A stretch of 64,000 nucleotides of DNA, taken from contig DASQZT010000259.1 of assembly GCA_035638575.1 (NCBI GenBank), forward strand, positions 68,786 through 132,785, in the 5' to 3' direction. The notes below the pieces were generated by a model. It saw nothing but the letters and a program-made list of their open reading frames with translations, made no database searches and was not told the DNA's origin. The position numbers were made by a program, and so were the translations under genes. The stretch comes from DASQZT01 sp035638575. Its GTDB lineage: Bacteria > Acidobacteriota > Terriglobia > Bryobacterales > Bryobacteraceae. Positions 33,661 to 42,797 of this stretch are shown in pieces; within the stretch, counting starts at the first letter, position 1, and the number at the start of each line of letters is the position of its first letter.

Positions 33661-34527
33661 TCACGGCACCGAGACCGTCCCCACTGCTTGCCAATTCGAG
33701 TTTGCCGTATTGCTGCGCGCGGCGAGGAAGAATAACTGGTTGCCCGCGAAGCTCGGGCTAAACGTCATGGCCAACGTGACGGTGAGCGTGTTCCCGCTGC
33801 CGGCGATCGAACTTCCCGCTCCGGTAATCGAGCACTGGCTGTTGCTGACCGTTCCGTTGCCCGGCAGCACCATTCCCGAATAGGGACCGCCGGCATCACC
33901 GGCATCATCCACCAGCAGCACCTGCTGCGCCGCCGGCACGATCGCCAGGTAACATCCGTGGCGGCCATCGATGGCGGTGTTGATCAGGATGTTGGCCACC
34001 GAGATATCCGGCCACCCATTGCTGTCGGTGAAGGTGAAAGTGTAAGTGGCCGGACCGAGCGCGCTGGTGCGCGCGGGATTCATCCCACTTACCCATGGAC
34101 CCGCGGGCGTACCTCCCGGCACGTTCCATGTGCCCAGCGCCTGCCATCCGGAATTCGCAGAAGACTTATTGCCCGCCGAGGTGTACACGACTTTATTGCC
34201 GCTAAAACCGGCGCTGAATGTGATGGAGAGCGTGAGGGTGAGATTGTTGCCGCTGCCGTTGACCCCACTGCCCGTGCCGTTGATCGTGCACTGGCCGTTG
34301 CTGATAGATCCGCTGCCCGGGAGCACCAGGCCTTGGTAGGGGCCGCCGGCATCGCCTGCGTCGTCGATCAGAAAGACGGAGCCGGAGTTTGCGCCCGACA
34401 GCACCACCGCCACGTAGCAGGCGTGACGGCCATCGAGGGCATTGTTGATCAGCACGTCGACGACGGAGAGATTCTGATAGCCGCTGCTGTCGGAGAAGGT
34501 GAAGGTGAAGTTCTGGCTGGAGGCGCT
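33661..34527 (-). repeat. C-terminal coding block, copy 3
   Basis: Third copy of the shared block. The nucleotide sequence is nearly colinear with copies 1 and 2 (for example TTGCTGCGCGCGGC near the 3-prime end is the same in all three), in contrast to the much more diverged propeller-coding parts upstream. Confidence 0.8.
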
Positions 34528-36918
34528 GCCGAAGCTCGGAGTGCTGGTGATGGGCGCCGGTCCCGTGGCGCTGGTGAGGTTGAGATTGAGGGAAACCGAA
34601 AACATTCCGAAAGGCGCGGCCGATCCATTCCCTTGCACCTGTCCGATAATCGCCAGATCCGGTCTGCCATCGCCATCCAGGTCGGGAGTCGCGATCCCCA
34701 CCGGGCTTGGCCCGGAAGGAAATTGGAGCTCCGGCTGAAAGGTTCCATCGCCATTGCCCGCGAAAAAGCTGGCCTCGCTCAGGAGGCAGCAGTCGGCCAG
34801 CAACAGGTCCTGCTTGCCATCGCCGTTGCGATCAACGATCACGATTTGCGGGGGCGCGGTGTTGGTTTGCGTGAGAATCGGCGCCTGGAACGTCCCGTCC
34901 CCTTTTCCCAGCAAGACCACGATCTGACTCGGGGGAGATAGCCCGATGGCAGTGACCACATCCGGTTTTCCATCACCGTTCAGATCTCCCACCGAAAGTG
35001 CGGTCGGCGCGCTCGAGGATGACGGGAGCAGCGGGCCGGGCAAGGCCGTGATGATCGGAGCCTGGAATGTCCCGTCTCCTTTCCCCAGGAAGACGGCAAT
35101 CCCGCCGGCCTGCGTCAAGTCGGTGGGACGGAACACCACAACCAGATCGGGCTTGCCATCGCTATTGAAATCGCCGCTGACGGCCGAAAGCGGAACCGAG
35201 CCGCTGGCCAGGCTCACCGTTCGGCCGTTCTGAAAACTGCCATCGCCATTGCCCAGGAACAGGGAAACGCCGCCGGCCGTCGCATTGGCGGCGGCGACAT
35301 CGGGCTTGCCGTCCGAATTGAAGTCCGCGATGGTCACCGAATTCAAGCTTCCGCCGGCGGCAACGGTCCGCACCGCTCCCAGCGTGCCGTCTCCATTTCC
35401 CAGCAGGACATCGATGCCGGTTTGATCCGCCGCAATCACATCCGGCTTGCCGTCGCGATTGAGGTCCGCGATGGCGAGAGCCGCGGGCTGGGAGCCCAGC
35501 GAATACGTCACCGGATTCGGATACGGTCCGCTGGTGGGGGTGAGAACGACGTAGATTTTCCCGCCCGCGGGGTCGGAAATCACCAGATCGGGATGATGGT
35601 CGCCGTTCAGGTCGGCGGCGGCAATCGCATACGGGGACCGGCCCAGCGAGTGGAGATGCGGGCTGACCACCACTCCGGCGCTGGTCACAAACATCGTGAA
35701 TTCATTCGAGCTGGCGTTGTCGGTGGTAAGAAGCGCGGTGCTTCCATCTCCCAGCGGCAGCGGAGCAATCGATACCGGTTGGGCGGCGACGACGTATTGT
35801 GTCGCCGCTTGAAAGGTGCCATCGCCATTGCCCGTCATCACGGACATGGCGCTGGTGTACTGATCGGCGATGATTAAGTCGAGTTTCCCGTCGTGATTCA
35901 GGTCGGCGTAAGCCAGATTGCCCCAGATCGTTCCCGTCGCGGTGGAGACCGCCGGCTGGAATGTTCCGTCTCCGCGGCCCAGCAGCACCCATACTTTGCT
36001 CACGATGCCGGTGGCGTTGTCCAGTGCCGCCAGATCGGGTTTGCCGTCGCCGTTGAAATCGGCCGCGACGATCGTTCCGGGATAAGGGCCGACGGTATAG
36101 TTTACGGCCGCGCCGAACGTTCCATCCCCTTTCCCCGGCAGCACCGAGACCGTGCCGCCGCCGGCGGCGGTGTTCGGCTCATTCGTTACCGCCAGGTCGG
36201 GAATTCCGTCGCCATTGAAATCCGCGGTCTCCAGATAAAAGGCATAGAGCTGAGAGACCGGGAATTTCGTGGCGGCGCCGAAGGTTCCGTCGCCTTTTCC
36301 CAGCATGACGATTACGTTGCCCTGGCCTGAGGCGTCGTCCTCGGTGAACGCCAGATCCAGATGGCCATCGCGGTTGAAGTCGGCCGTGAGGATGCTCTGA
36401 GCGGCGTTGGGCACACTGTAACTCGCGGTGGACAGCGTGCTGCCATCGGCTTTGTTCAAAGTGACGAGGACACCGGACGGGGTGACGCTGGCGCTGTCTG
36501 GCACGCCGTCGCCGTTGAAATCGCCGACCGTCACCCATTGATGCGCCTGACCTGCCGGCGCCTGCGCGGACGCGGCGTGCGCGATGGCGTGGGCGGAGAA
36601 CGTCGAGAAGGGCAAACCGTTGCATCCGGAGATTATGAGCACATTCGCGTCAAAGGCGTCGAGGTTTCCATCGGGCACGCCATCAACTGTTTTTGAGACG
36701 AGATCCTCGCTTCCCTTTTTGTACGAGTAGTCCGTAATGAAGCCATTCCTGCTGACGACTACGTGGTGGGTAACCGTCCCAAAAATGGGCACCTGGAATG
36801 CCTGGCCAAGAACCACCTCGAGTGGAACGGTGTCATACTCAATGCAATCCTGGCCGTACGCCGGCGCCGCCAGAATGCAAGCCGCCGCGCCTGTCAGAAA
36901 AATCGTCTGAAGTCTCAT
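33661..36918 (-). CDS. secreted FG-GAP/VCBS beta-propeller repeat protein (array copy 3)
   Basis: A 1,085-residue exported protein, first of the three in transcription order. It starts at ATG 36918 with a signal peptide (MRLQTIFLTGAAACILAAPAYG). An N-terminal region of about 110 residues (DCIEYDTVPLEVVLG, LIISGCNGLPF) is unlike that of the other copies. Around fifteen FG-GAP/VCBS repeats follow (DFNGDGVPDSA, DFNRDGHLDLA, DLNGDHHPDLV and so on), then the two C-terminal modules ending WQAVGTVSVP. The TGA stop at 33661-33663 is followed in frame by a hydrophobic segment and RRGK (see findings). The 175-base gap to copy 2 holds nothing else that I can support. Confidence 0.9.
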   Translation of the reverse strand: MRLQTIFLTGAAACILAAPAYGQDCIEYDTVPLEVVLGQAFQVPIFGTVTHHVVVSRNGFITDYSYKKGSEDLVSKTVDGVPDGNLDAFDANVLIISGCNGLPFSTFSAHAIAHAASAQAPAGQAHQWVTVGDFNGDGVPDSASVTPSGVLVTLNKADGSTLSTASYSVPNAAQSILTADFNRDGHLDLAFTEDDASGQGNVIVMLGKGDGTFGAATKFPVSQLYAFYLETADFNGDGIPDLAVTNEPNTAAGGGTVSVLPGKGDGTFGAAVNYTVGPYPGTIVAADFNGDGKPDLAALDNATGIVSKVWVLLGRGDGTFQPAVSTATGTIWGNLAYADLNHDGKLDLIIADQYTSAMSVMTGNGDGTFQAATQYVVAAQPVSIAPLPLGDGSTALLTTDNASSNEFTMFVTSAGVVVSPHLHSLGRSPYAIAAADLNGDHHPDLVISDPAGGKIYVVLTPTSGPYPNPVTYSLGSQPAALAIADLNRDGKPDVIAADQTGIDVLLGNGDGTLGAVRTVAAGGSLNSVTIADFNSDGKPDVAAANATAGGVSLFLGNGDGSFQNGRTVSLASGSVPLSAVSGDFNSDGKPDLVVVFRPTDLTQAGGIAVFLGKGDGTFQAPIITALPGPLLPSSSSAPTALSVGDLNGDGKPDVVTAIGLSPPSQIVVLLGKGDGTFQAPILTQTNTAPPQIVIVDRNGDGKQDLLLADCCLLSEASFFAGNGDGTFQPELQFPSGPSPVGIATPDLDGDGRPDLAIIGQVQGNGSAAPFGMFSVSLNLNLTSATGPAPITSTPSFGSASSQNFTFTFSDSSGYQNLSVVDVLINNALDGRHACYVAVVLSGANSGSVFLIDDAGDAGGPYQGLVLPGSGSISNGQCTINGTGSGVNGSGNNLTLTLSITFSAGFSGNKVVYTSAGNKSSANSGWQALGTWNVPGGTPAGPWVSGMNPARTSALGPATYTFTFTDSNGWPDISVANILINTAIDGRHGCYLAIVPAAQQVLLVDDAGDAGGPYSGMVLPGNGTVSNSQCSITGAGSSIAGSGNTLTVTLAMTFSPSFAGNQLFFLAARSNTANSNWQAVGTVSVP

Positions 36919-37061
36919 GGCTGCGCCATTCTACCGCACTCTCGGGGTTCCATCGACTGCCAGTCCGTGTTGTTGCCGCCCGCCGCGTCGCGGCTCACCA
37001 CCACACGATGCCGCCGCAGTTCAGCACTACGCTGCCGGCGAAGGGGGAAGCCCTACTTGAA

Positions 37062-38441
37062 ATGAAGCAGCGCGAAATCGCCCACACTCGGGAACAGAGC
37101 GCCTCGTTGCGAAAAGAGCTGCGCCTCGTGGACCTGGTGTTTCTGCAGGTGCTGCTCATCGTGGGGCTGCCGTGGGTGGGATACGCCGCGATGCTGGGCG
37201 GCAGCCACGTGGTCGTGTGGCTGGCGGCCATCGCGCTGTTCTACCTTCCGCTGGCGGGGACGGTGATCTTTCTCAGCCGGAGAATCCCGCTCGAAGGCGG
37301 CGTCTACCAGTGGGCCAGGCTGGGGCTGTCGCCCTTCGCGGGGTTTCAGGCGGCGTGGAACTACTCGTTCTTCCTGATCCTCTTTTACGCGGCCAGCGGC
37401 TCGCTGGTGGCCAACTCCGTTTCGTACCTGCTGGGACCGGGCGCGGCGTGGATGACCGCCAACAAGCCGCTCATCCTGGCGCTCAATGCGAGCTTCTTCG
37501 CCGTCGTCTACGTAGTGAACGTGCGCGGGCTGCACCTGGCGAGGTGGGTCACGAGCGCGGGCGGGATCCTGGTGATTGCGCTTTACCTGCTGATCGTGGG
37601 GCTGCTGGCGCGCGGCGAACCGATGGCCCAGCCGCCCCTGGCGCTGGCATGGCCGGCCTTCTCGCTGCTTACGGTGAACCTGTTCAGCAAGATGGCCTTC
37701 AACGCCTTGAGCGGTTTCGAGCAGGTGGCCATCTTCGCCGGCGAGTGCCACACGCCGGAGCGAAACATCGCGCGCTCGGTGTGGATCGCGGCGCCGGGCA
37801 TCGCGCTGCTGTACATCCTGGGGACCTGCGCGCTGCTGGCGTATACCGATCGCGCGCACATCGATCTCATCGCGCCGATCGCGCAGATTCTGGGCGCGTC
37901 GCTGGGGGCGTCGAGGCTGACGGCGGCGCTCAACGGCACGGCCATCCTGGCGCTGCTGTTCGCTTACTTCACCCAGACGGTGGCGTGTGTCGCTCAAGTG
38001 TCGCGGCTGCCGATGGTGGCGGGGTGGGACGGGCTGCTGCCGTCATGGTTCAGCGCGCTACACCCGCGTTTTCGCACGCCGGTGCGGTCGCTCGGCGTGG
38101 TAGTGGCGGCTTGCCTGATTTTTGGAGCGGCCAGCCTGGTGCAGGTAGGCGAGCAGGAGGCGGCGCAGATTCTGATCGCCGCCGGCATGGCCTGTTCGGG
38201 GCTGTATTACCTCACGATGTTCGCGGTGGTGCTATGGGGCCGGTGGGAAAGCGAGGAGCACGCTCCCTGGTGGCTGCGGGTGGCGGCGTGCTCGGCGGCG
38301 GGTGTGACCGTGCTCTCGGTCGGAATGCAGGTGGTGCCCATTCTGGACGTGGCGCGGCCGTGGCTCTTCGCCCTCAAGGTGGGCGGCGCCGTGGCGGCGA
38401 TCAACCTGGCGGGCGCGTGGGTGTACCGGCAGCGGCGGTAG
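37062..38441 (+). CDS. APC superfamily amino acid permease
   Basis: A membrane transporter of 459 residues from ATG 37062 (ATG 37008 is an alternative; the frame is open further upstream but not protein-like). About twelve hydrophobic helices are visible. Typical amino acid-polyamine-organocation features are the first helix motif (LVFLQVLLIVGLPWVGYAAM), PLEGGVYQWARLGLSPFAGF, FNALSGFEQVAIFAGE in helix six and the loop SRLPMVAGWDGLLPSWF. It should carry amino acids across the inner membrane, perhaps by exchange. It diverges from the FG-GAP array and converges on the coiled-coil gene with six bases between. Confidence 0.88.
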   Translation: MKQREIAHTREQSASLRKELRLVDLVFLQVLLIVGLPWVGYAAMLGGSHVVVWLAAIALFYLPLAGTVIFLSRRIPLEGGVYQWARLGLSPFAGFQAAWNYSFFLILFYAASGSLVANSVSYLLGPGAAWMTANKPLILALNASFFAVVYVVNVRGLHLARWVTSAGGILVIALYLLIVGLLARGEPMAQPPLALAWPAFSLLTVNLFSKMAFNALSGFEQVAIFAGECHTPERNIARSVWIAAPGIALLYILGTCALLAYTDRAHIDLIAPIAQILGASLGASRLTAALNGTAILALLFAYFTQTVACVAQVSRLPMVAGWDGLLPSWFSALHPRFRTPVRSLGVVVAACLIFGAASLVQVGEQEAAQILIAAGMACSGLYYLTMFAVVLWGRWESEEHAPWWLRVAACSAAGVTVLSVGMQVVPILDVARPWLFALKVGGAVAAINLAGAWVYRQRR

Positions 38442-38447
38442 ACCCGG

Positions 38448-38738
38448 TCACTGGCGACCGTTGCGGCCGTTGCGCATGGAAGCCAGGAAGGCCTTGAGCG
38501 CCTTGGAAGTCTCGGCCTGCTGGCGCTGGAGTTGCACCATCATCTTCATGCCCTGCTGCACGAGCTTGGCGATGGCCTCGATGCGACGGTCCAGCTTGGC
38601 CATGCGGGCCTCGTGTTTGGCCCAACGCTCTTCGCTCTTGGCTTCAAGCTTGGCCAGGCGCGCCTCGTGCTTAGCCTGCTGCGCCTCATTCCTGGCCTGC
38701 TGGGCCAGAATGAACTCCATGGTCCGCTCGACGTCCAT
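38448..38738 (-). CDS. small coiled-coil protein
   Basis: A 96-residue soluble, highly charged protein. The middle consists of short repeats of the form K-x-E-A-R-x-A-K-L-E (QAKHEARLAKLEAKSEERW, AKHEARMAKLDRRIE) that should form a long coiled coil, followed by a helix rich in Gln and Met (LVQQGMKMMVQLQRQQ). It lies 14 bases after the Kgd-type gene and reads the same way, so it may share its transcript. I recognise no named family. Confidence 0.7.
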   Translation of the reverse strand: MDVERTMEFILAQQARNEAQQAKHEARLAKLEAKSEERWAKHEARMAKLDRRIEAIAKLVQQGMKMMVQLQRQQAETSKALKAFLASMRNGRNGRQ

Positions 38739-38752
38739 GGCTCCAGAATATC

Positions 38753-41700
38753 CTATTTCTTCCGGCGTGCCACCACGCGCACGCGACGCGTCTGCGAGAT
38801 GGCGCCGGGGGTGAGCGCGTCGTTGACGATCTCGGCCTGCTCCTGCTGGTGGCGCTTGCCGGAGCCGGTGGCGGGACTCGCGCTTTCGGGGCGGCCCACG
38901 TAGAGCAGCTCACGCCGCGTGGCGTCGAGCAGGGCCTGGATCAGCTCGCGCACGAAACGCCACGCGCCCATGTTGCGCGGCTCCTCCTGCACCCACGCCA
39001 CTTCCGCGGTCTGGGGATAGCGGGCCAGAATGTCGGACGCCTGATCGGCGGCGAACGGATATAGCTGTTCCACCCGGATCAACGCCACGTGATCCGTCTT
39101 GCGCTCGTCGCGCCCGGTCAGCAGATCGTAGTAGACCTTGCCGGAACAGAACACCACGCGCGAGACCCGAGAGGTATCCGCGGCGCCCGCGTCGTCCAGG
39201 ATTTCGACGAAGCCGCCGGCGGTGAAATCGTGCGGCGTGGAGACGGCGCGCGCGTGGCGCAGCAGGCTCTTGGGCGTAAAGACGACGAGCGGCTTGCGTG
39301 TGCCGCGGCGGTCGCTGCCACCGTACATCTGGCGGCGCAGCACGTGGAAATATTGGGCCGGCGTGGTACAGTTGACCACCAGCATGTTGTTTTCGGCCGA
39401 GAGCTGGAGGAAGCGCTCCACCCGCGCGCTGGAATGCTCCGGACCCTGCCCTTCGAAGCCGTGCGGCAGCAGCATCACCAGTCCGCTGGGCTGGCCCCAT
39501 TTCGACTCGCAGCAGGAGATGAACTGGTCGATCATGATCTGGGCGCCGTTGGCGAAGTCGCCGAACTGCGCTTCCCAGATGACCAGGGTCAGTGGGTCGG
39601 CCACGCTGTAGCCGAACTCGAAGCCCAGCACGGCGTATTCGCTGAGCGAGCTGTCGAACACGTCGAAGCGCGCCTGGTCGGGCGAGATGTGCTGGAGCGG
39701 GATGTAGCGCTTGCTGCTTTCGAAGTCGTAAAAGGCGAGGTGCCGCTGGCTGAAGGTCCCGCGTCCGGAATCCTGGCCGCTGAGGCGCACGGCGGTTCCT
39801 TCGAGAACCAGCGTGCCGAAGGCCAGCGCTTCGCCGAAGGCCCAATCCATGGGGACGCTCTTGGCGATGGCGTCGCGGCGCCGGTCGACAAAGCCGCGCA
39901 GCTTGGGGTGCAGGTGGAAATTGACGGGGAAGTTGGTCATGCCGCGGACCACGCGTTCCACGACCGCGTGGTTGACCGCGGTGCGCGGGCAGAAGCTGCC
40001 GATGTCTTCAGTGGCGACGGCGCTGAGTTCCTGCACCTCGTAGCGCTCGGAGCGCTGCTGCGCGGCGTCGTATGCCTGGGAAAGGCGGTCGGAAACACCC
40101 TTGCGCATATCCTCTACCTCGCCCGCGGTGAGGACTCCCTCGCGCACCAGCCGTTCGCCGTAGAGCGTCGCCACGGAGGGGTGCTCTTTGATCTTGCGGT
40201 ATAAGATGGGCTGCGTGTAGCTGGGGTCGTCGCCTTCGTTGTGGCCGTGGCGGCGATAGCAGATCATGTCGACGACCACGTCTTTCTTGAACTCCTGGCG
40301 GTAGTCGAAGGCGATCTGCACCACGCGCACGGCAGCCTCGGGATCGTCGCCGTTGACGTGGAAGATGGGGGCCTGCACGCCGCGCGCCACGTCGGTGGAG
40401 TAAGGCGTGGAGCGCGATTCGTCGGGCAGTGTGGTGAACCCGATCTGGTTGTTGATGATGACGTGGATGGTGCCGCCGGTAGCGTAGCCGTCGAGCTGCG
40501 AAAGGTTGAGGGTCTCGGCCACCACGCCCTGGCCGGCGAAAGCGGCGTCGCCGTGGATCAGCACCGGGATCACGCGCGCGCGGGCGGTGTCGCCGAGGCG
40601 ATCCTGCTTGGGGCGCACGATGCCTTCGACCACGGGATCGACGGCTTCCAGGTGGCTGGGATTGGGCGAGACGGAGATCACGATCTCGCGTCCGTTGTCC
40701 ATGCGGCGCACCGCGGTGGCGCCGAGGTGATACTTGACGTCGCCCGAGCCTTGCGTGCTCGAAGGATCGATTGCGCCTTCGAACTCCGAGAAGATCTGCT
40801 TCACGTCTTTGCCAACCACGTTTGCCAGGATGTTGAGGCGGCCGCGGTGGGCCATGCCCGCGACGATCTCGTGGACGTCGTTGTCGCTGGCGCGCTCCAC
40901 GATTTCCTCCAGGATGGCCATCGCGGTTTCGCCGCCTTCCAGCGCGAACCGCTTCTGCCCGACGAAACGGGAGTGCAGGAAGTGCTCGAACTCTTCGGCG
41001 TCGATGAGGTTGCTCAGGATGCGGACGCGCGTGGCGCGGTCGAGCGGCCAGTTGTTGCTCCGCGGCTCCATGCGCTGCTGCAGCCAGCGCTTCTGCTCGG
41101 GCACCTGGATGTTCATGTACTCGCAGCCGATTTTTCCGCAGTAGGTCTGGCGCAGCGTTTCCAGGATTTCGCGCAGGGTGGCGACCGGCTTGGACGCGCC
41201 CTCGCCGATGGCCTCGCCCAGCGAGCCGGTGAGAAATTCGCGGTCGAGGTCCCAGATGGTGAGGCCGTAGGTTTCCGGGTCCAGCTCGGGGTGGTAGCTG
41301 GGCTCGGCGCCGAGTGGATCGAGGTCGGCGATGAGGTGGCCGCGCACGCGGTAGGCGTTGATCATCTGCATGATGCCGGCCTCTTTGGCGATTTCCGCGT
41401 GGCGGGCGGCCATTCCCGGGATGAGGGCCTGGCGGTCCTTTTCCCAGCGCACGGGCTGGTGCGGCATGCGAAGGTGGTTGAAAATCTCTTCGTAGTAGCC
41501 GTCGCTTCCGTCGAGCAGCGACTGGACCTTACCGAGGAACGTGCCCGATTCGGCGCCTTGGATGATGCGGTGATCGTAAGTGCAGCTGAGCGTCATCACT
41601 TTGGAGATGCCCAGCACGGCGCGGGTCTCTTCGGCAGCGCCCTGGTATTCGGCGGGGTAGTCGATGGCGCCGGCGGCGATGATGGCGCCCTGGCCGGGCA

Positions 41701-42406
41701 TCAGCCGCGGGTTCGAAGACATGGTGCCGACGGTGCCGGGGTTGGTGAGCGAGATGGTGGTGCCCTGGAAATCGGCCGGCGTAAGTTTGCCGCCACGGGC
41801 GCGGGCCACGAGGTCGTCGAAGGCCGTGAGATATTCCTGAAAGTTGAGTGCGCCCGCGTTCTTGATGTTGGGGACCATGAGGCTGCGGGCGCCGTCTTTG
41901 CCCGCGACGTCGACAGCGACGCCGAGATGGACTTGTGAGCGGACGACGCGGCAGGGCTGCCCGTCTTTTTCGGCGTACGCGTGGTTGAGGCCGGGAATCT
42001 CTTCGAGGGCCTTGACGATGGCCCATCCGATGATGTGGGTGTAGGAGACTTTGCTGCGGCCGAGGAGGGTGCGGTAGTGGTTGATGATGCGCCGGTTCTC
42101 GTCCATCACCTTGACGGCGATGGTGCGTTGCGAGGTGGCCAGCGGGATGGCGAGCGAAGCGGCCATGTTCTCGGCGATGCGGCCCGCGGCGCCGCGAAGC
42201 GGCTGCAGTTCGCCCGCGGGAGCGGGGGCGGGCGCGGCAACCGCGGGCGCCGCCTGCGGCGAGGGCTTGGCGGATTGGCCGCCGTTGGCCTCGAACAGGT
42301 GCTTCCAGCTTTCGTCGACCGTGGAGCGGTCGTGCAGATACTGCTGATATAGCTCGTCCTCGAACCAGCTATTGATACCCATATCAGGATCGGATTTCGA
42401 AGGCAT
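38753..42406 (-). CDS. kgd: multifunctional 2-oxoglutarate decarboxylase/dehydrogenase, Kgd-type E2-E1 fusion
   Basis: A 1,217-residue enzyme of the type first described in actinobacteria. A short N-terminal helix (INSWFEDELYQQYLHD) is followed by an Ala/Pro linker, then an E2 acyltransferase catalytic domain (about 75-300) with the active-site His279 in YDHRIIQGAESG. There is no lipoyl domain. The rest is the thiamine-diphosphate E1 component, with AHRGRLNILANVVGK, HGDAAFAGQGVVAETLNLSQ, VIINNQIGFTT and the C-terminal transketolase-like part (HSSARVERFLQL). It converts 2-oxoglutarate to succinyl-CoA (with partner subunits) in the TCA cycle, or decarboxylates it. It needs lipoylated E2 and E3 encoded elsewhere. 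Confidence 0.93.
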   Translation of the reverse strand: MPSKSDPDMGINSWFEDELYQQYLHDRSTVDESWKHLFEANGGQSAKPSPQAAPAVAAPAPAPAGELQPLRGAAGRIAENMAASLAIPLATSQRTIAVKVMDENRRIINHYRTLLGRSKVSYTHIIGWAIVKALEEIPGLNHAYAEKDGQPCRVVRSQVHLGVAVDVAGKDGARSLMVPNIKNAGALNFQEYLTAFDDLVARARGGKLTPADFQGTTISLTNPGTVGTMSSNPRLMPGQGAIIAAGAIDYPAEYQGAAEETRAVLGISKVMTLSCTYDHRIIQGAESGTFLGKVQSLLDGSDGYYEEIFNHLRMPHQPVRWEKDRQALIPGMAARHAEIAKEAGIMQMINAYRVRGHLIADLDPLGAEPSYHPELDPETYGLTIWDLDREFLTGSLGEAIGEGASKPVATLREILETLRQTYCGKIGCEYMNIQVPEQKRWLQQRMEPRSNNWPLDRATRVRILSNLIDAEEFEHFLHSRFVGQKRFALEGGETAMAILEEIVERASDNDVHEIVAGMAHRGRLNILANVVGKDVKQIFSEFEGAIDPSSTQGSGDVKYHLGATAVRRMDNGREIVISVSPNPSHLEAVDPVVEGIVRPKQDRLGDTARARVIPVLIHGDAAFAGQGVVAETLNLSQLDGYATGGTIHVIINNQIGFTTLPDESRSTPYSTDVARGVQAPIFHVNGDDPEAAVRVVQIAFDYRQEFKKDVVVDMICYRRHGHNEGDDPSYTQPILYRKIKEHPSVATLYGERLVREGVLTAGEVEDMRKGVSDRLSQAYDAAQQRSERYEVQELSAVATEDIGSFCPRTAVNHAVVERVVRGMTNFPVNFHLHPKLRGFVDRRRDAIAKSVPMDWAFGEALAFGTLVLEGTAVRLSGQDSGRGTFSQRHLAFYDFESSKRYIPLQHISPDQARFDVFDSSLSEYAVLGFEFGYSVADPLTLVIWEAQFGDFANGAQIMIDQFISCCESKWGQPSGLVMLLPHGFEGQGPEHSSARVERFLQLSAENNMLVVNCTTPAQYFHVLRRQMYGGSDRRGTRKPLVVFTPKSLLRHARAVSTPHDFTAGGFVEILDDAGAADTSRVSRVVFCSGKVYYDLLTGRDERKTDHVALIRVEQLYPFAADQASDILARYPQTAEVAWVQEEPRNMGAWRFVRELIQALLDATRRELLYVGRPESASPATGSGKRHQQEQAEIVNDALTPGAISQTRRVRVVARRKK

Positions 42407-42451
42407 GCGGGTGGTGCTTTCTCAGTTCATGATAGCGTGCGAGGCGAGGAG

Positions 42452-42751
42452 TCATCGCTTTGGGTTCTCCCAATGTCTGTGCTCTTCGCCTATGAAGTAT
42501 CGGACGATTTCGCGATAGAGCCCCTCCACGAAATCGGGGCTGAGGCCGTGTTGCCCGGCCCACTGGCGCCGGACCGCCAGCATAGCTTGAAACCGTTCCG
42601 GCGCGGCGACCTCGGCCGGACTGCTCTTGAACCTCGCCGCGGCTTTGACGTAGGATGCCCGCTCCGCCAGCAGCCGGAGCAGGTCCTGATCCAGCCGGTC
42701 GATTTCCGTTCGTACGTCGGTCAGCGAATCGCACTCTTGAGGTGTCTTCAC
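42452..42751 (-). CDS. AroQ-class chorismate mutase-like protein
   Basis: A 99-residue all-helical protein of the chorismate mutase II (AroQ) superfamily. The first long helix has TEIDRLDQDLLRLLAERASYVKAAARFK, with the Arg and Lys positions that bind chorismate, and the last helix has FVEGLYREIVRYFIGEEH. The family converts chorismate to prephenate; close relatives are isochorismate-pyruvate lyases and salicylate-forming enzymes. The insert EVAAPERFQAMLAVRRQWA is longer than in the shortest members and resembles the lyase branch (the pattern V-x-x-P-E-R), so the reaction is not certain. It lies 45 bases upstream of the Kgd-type gene. Confidence 0.8.
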   Translation of the reverse strand: MKTPQECDSLTDVRTEIDRLDQDLLRLLAERASYVKAAARFKSSPAEVAAPERFQAMLAVRRQWAGQHGLSPDFVEGLYREIVRYFIGEEHRHWENPKR

Positions 42752-42797
42752 GATAGTGTGTCTCCCATAGCGGCTGTCACGGCGCCAGCCACGCCCG

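Noticed and set aside
26810..36918. Regularly spaced short repeats suggesting a CRISPR-like array
   Set aside because: They are the GCCATCGCC and related codons of FG-GAP loops inside open reading frames, at protein-repeat spacing and diverged, with no constant repeat or unique spacers.
40241..41938. 565-codon open frame on the plus strand opposite the Kgd-type gene
   Set aside because: A shadow of high third-position GC. The minus frame encodes a complete recognised enzyme, while this one is low-complexity His/Gly/Val-rich without any family.
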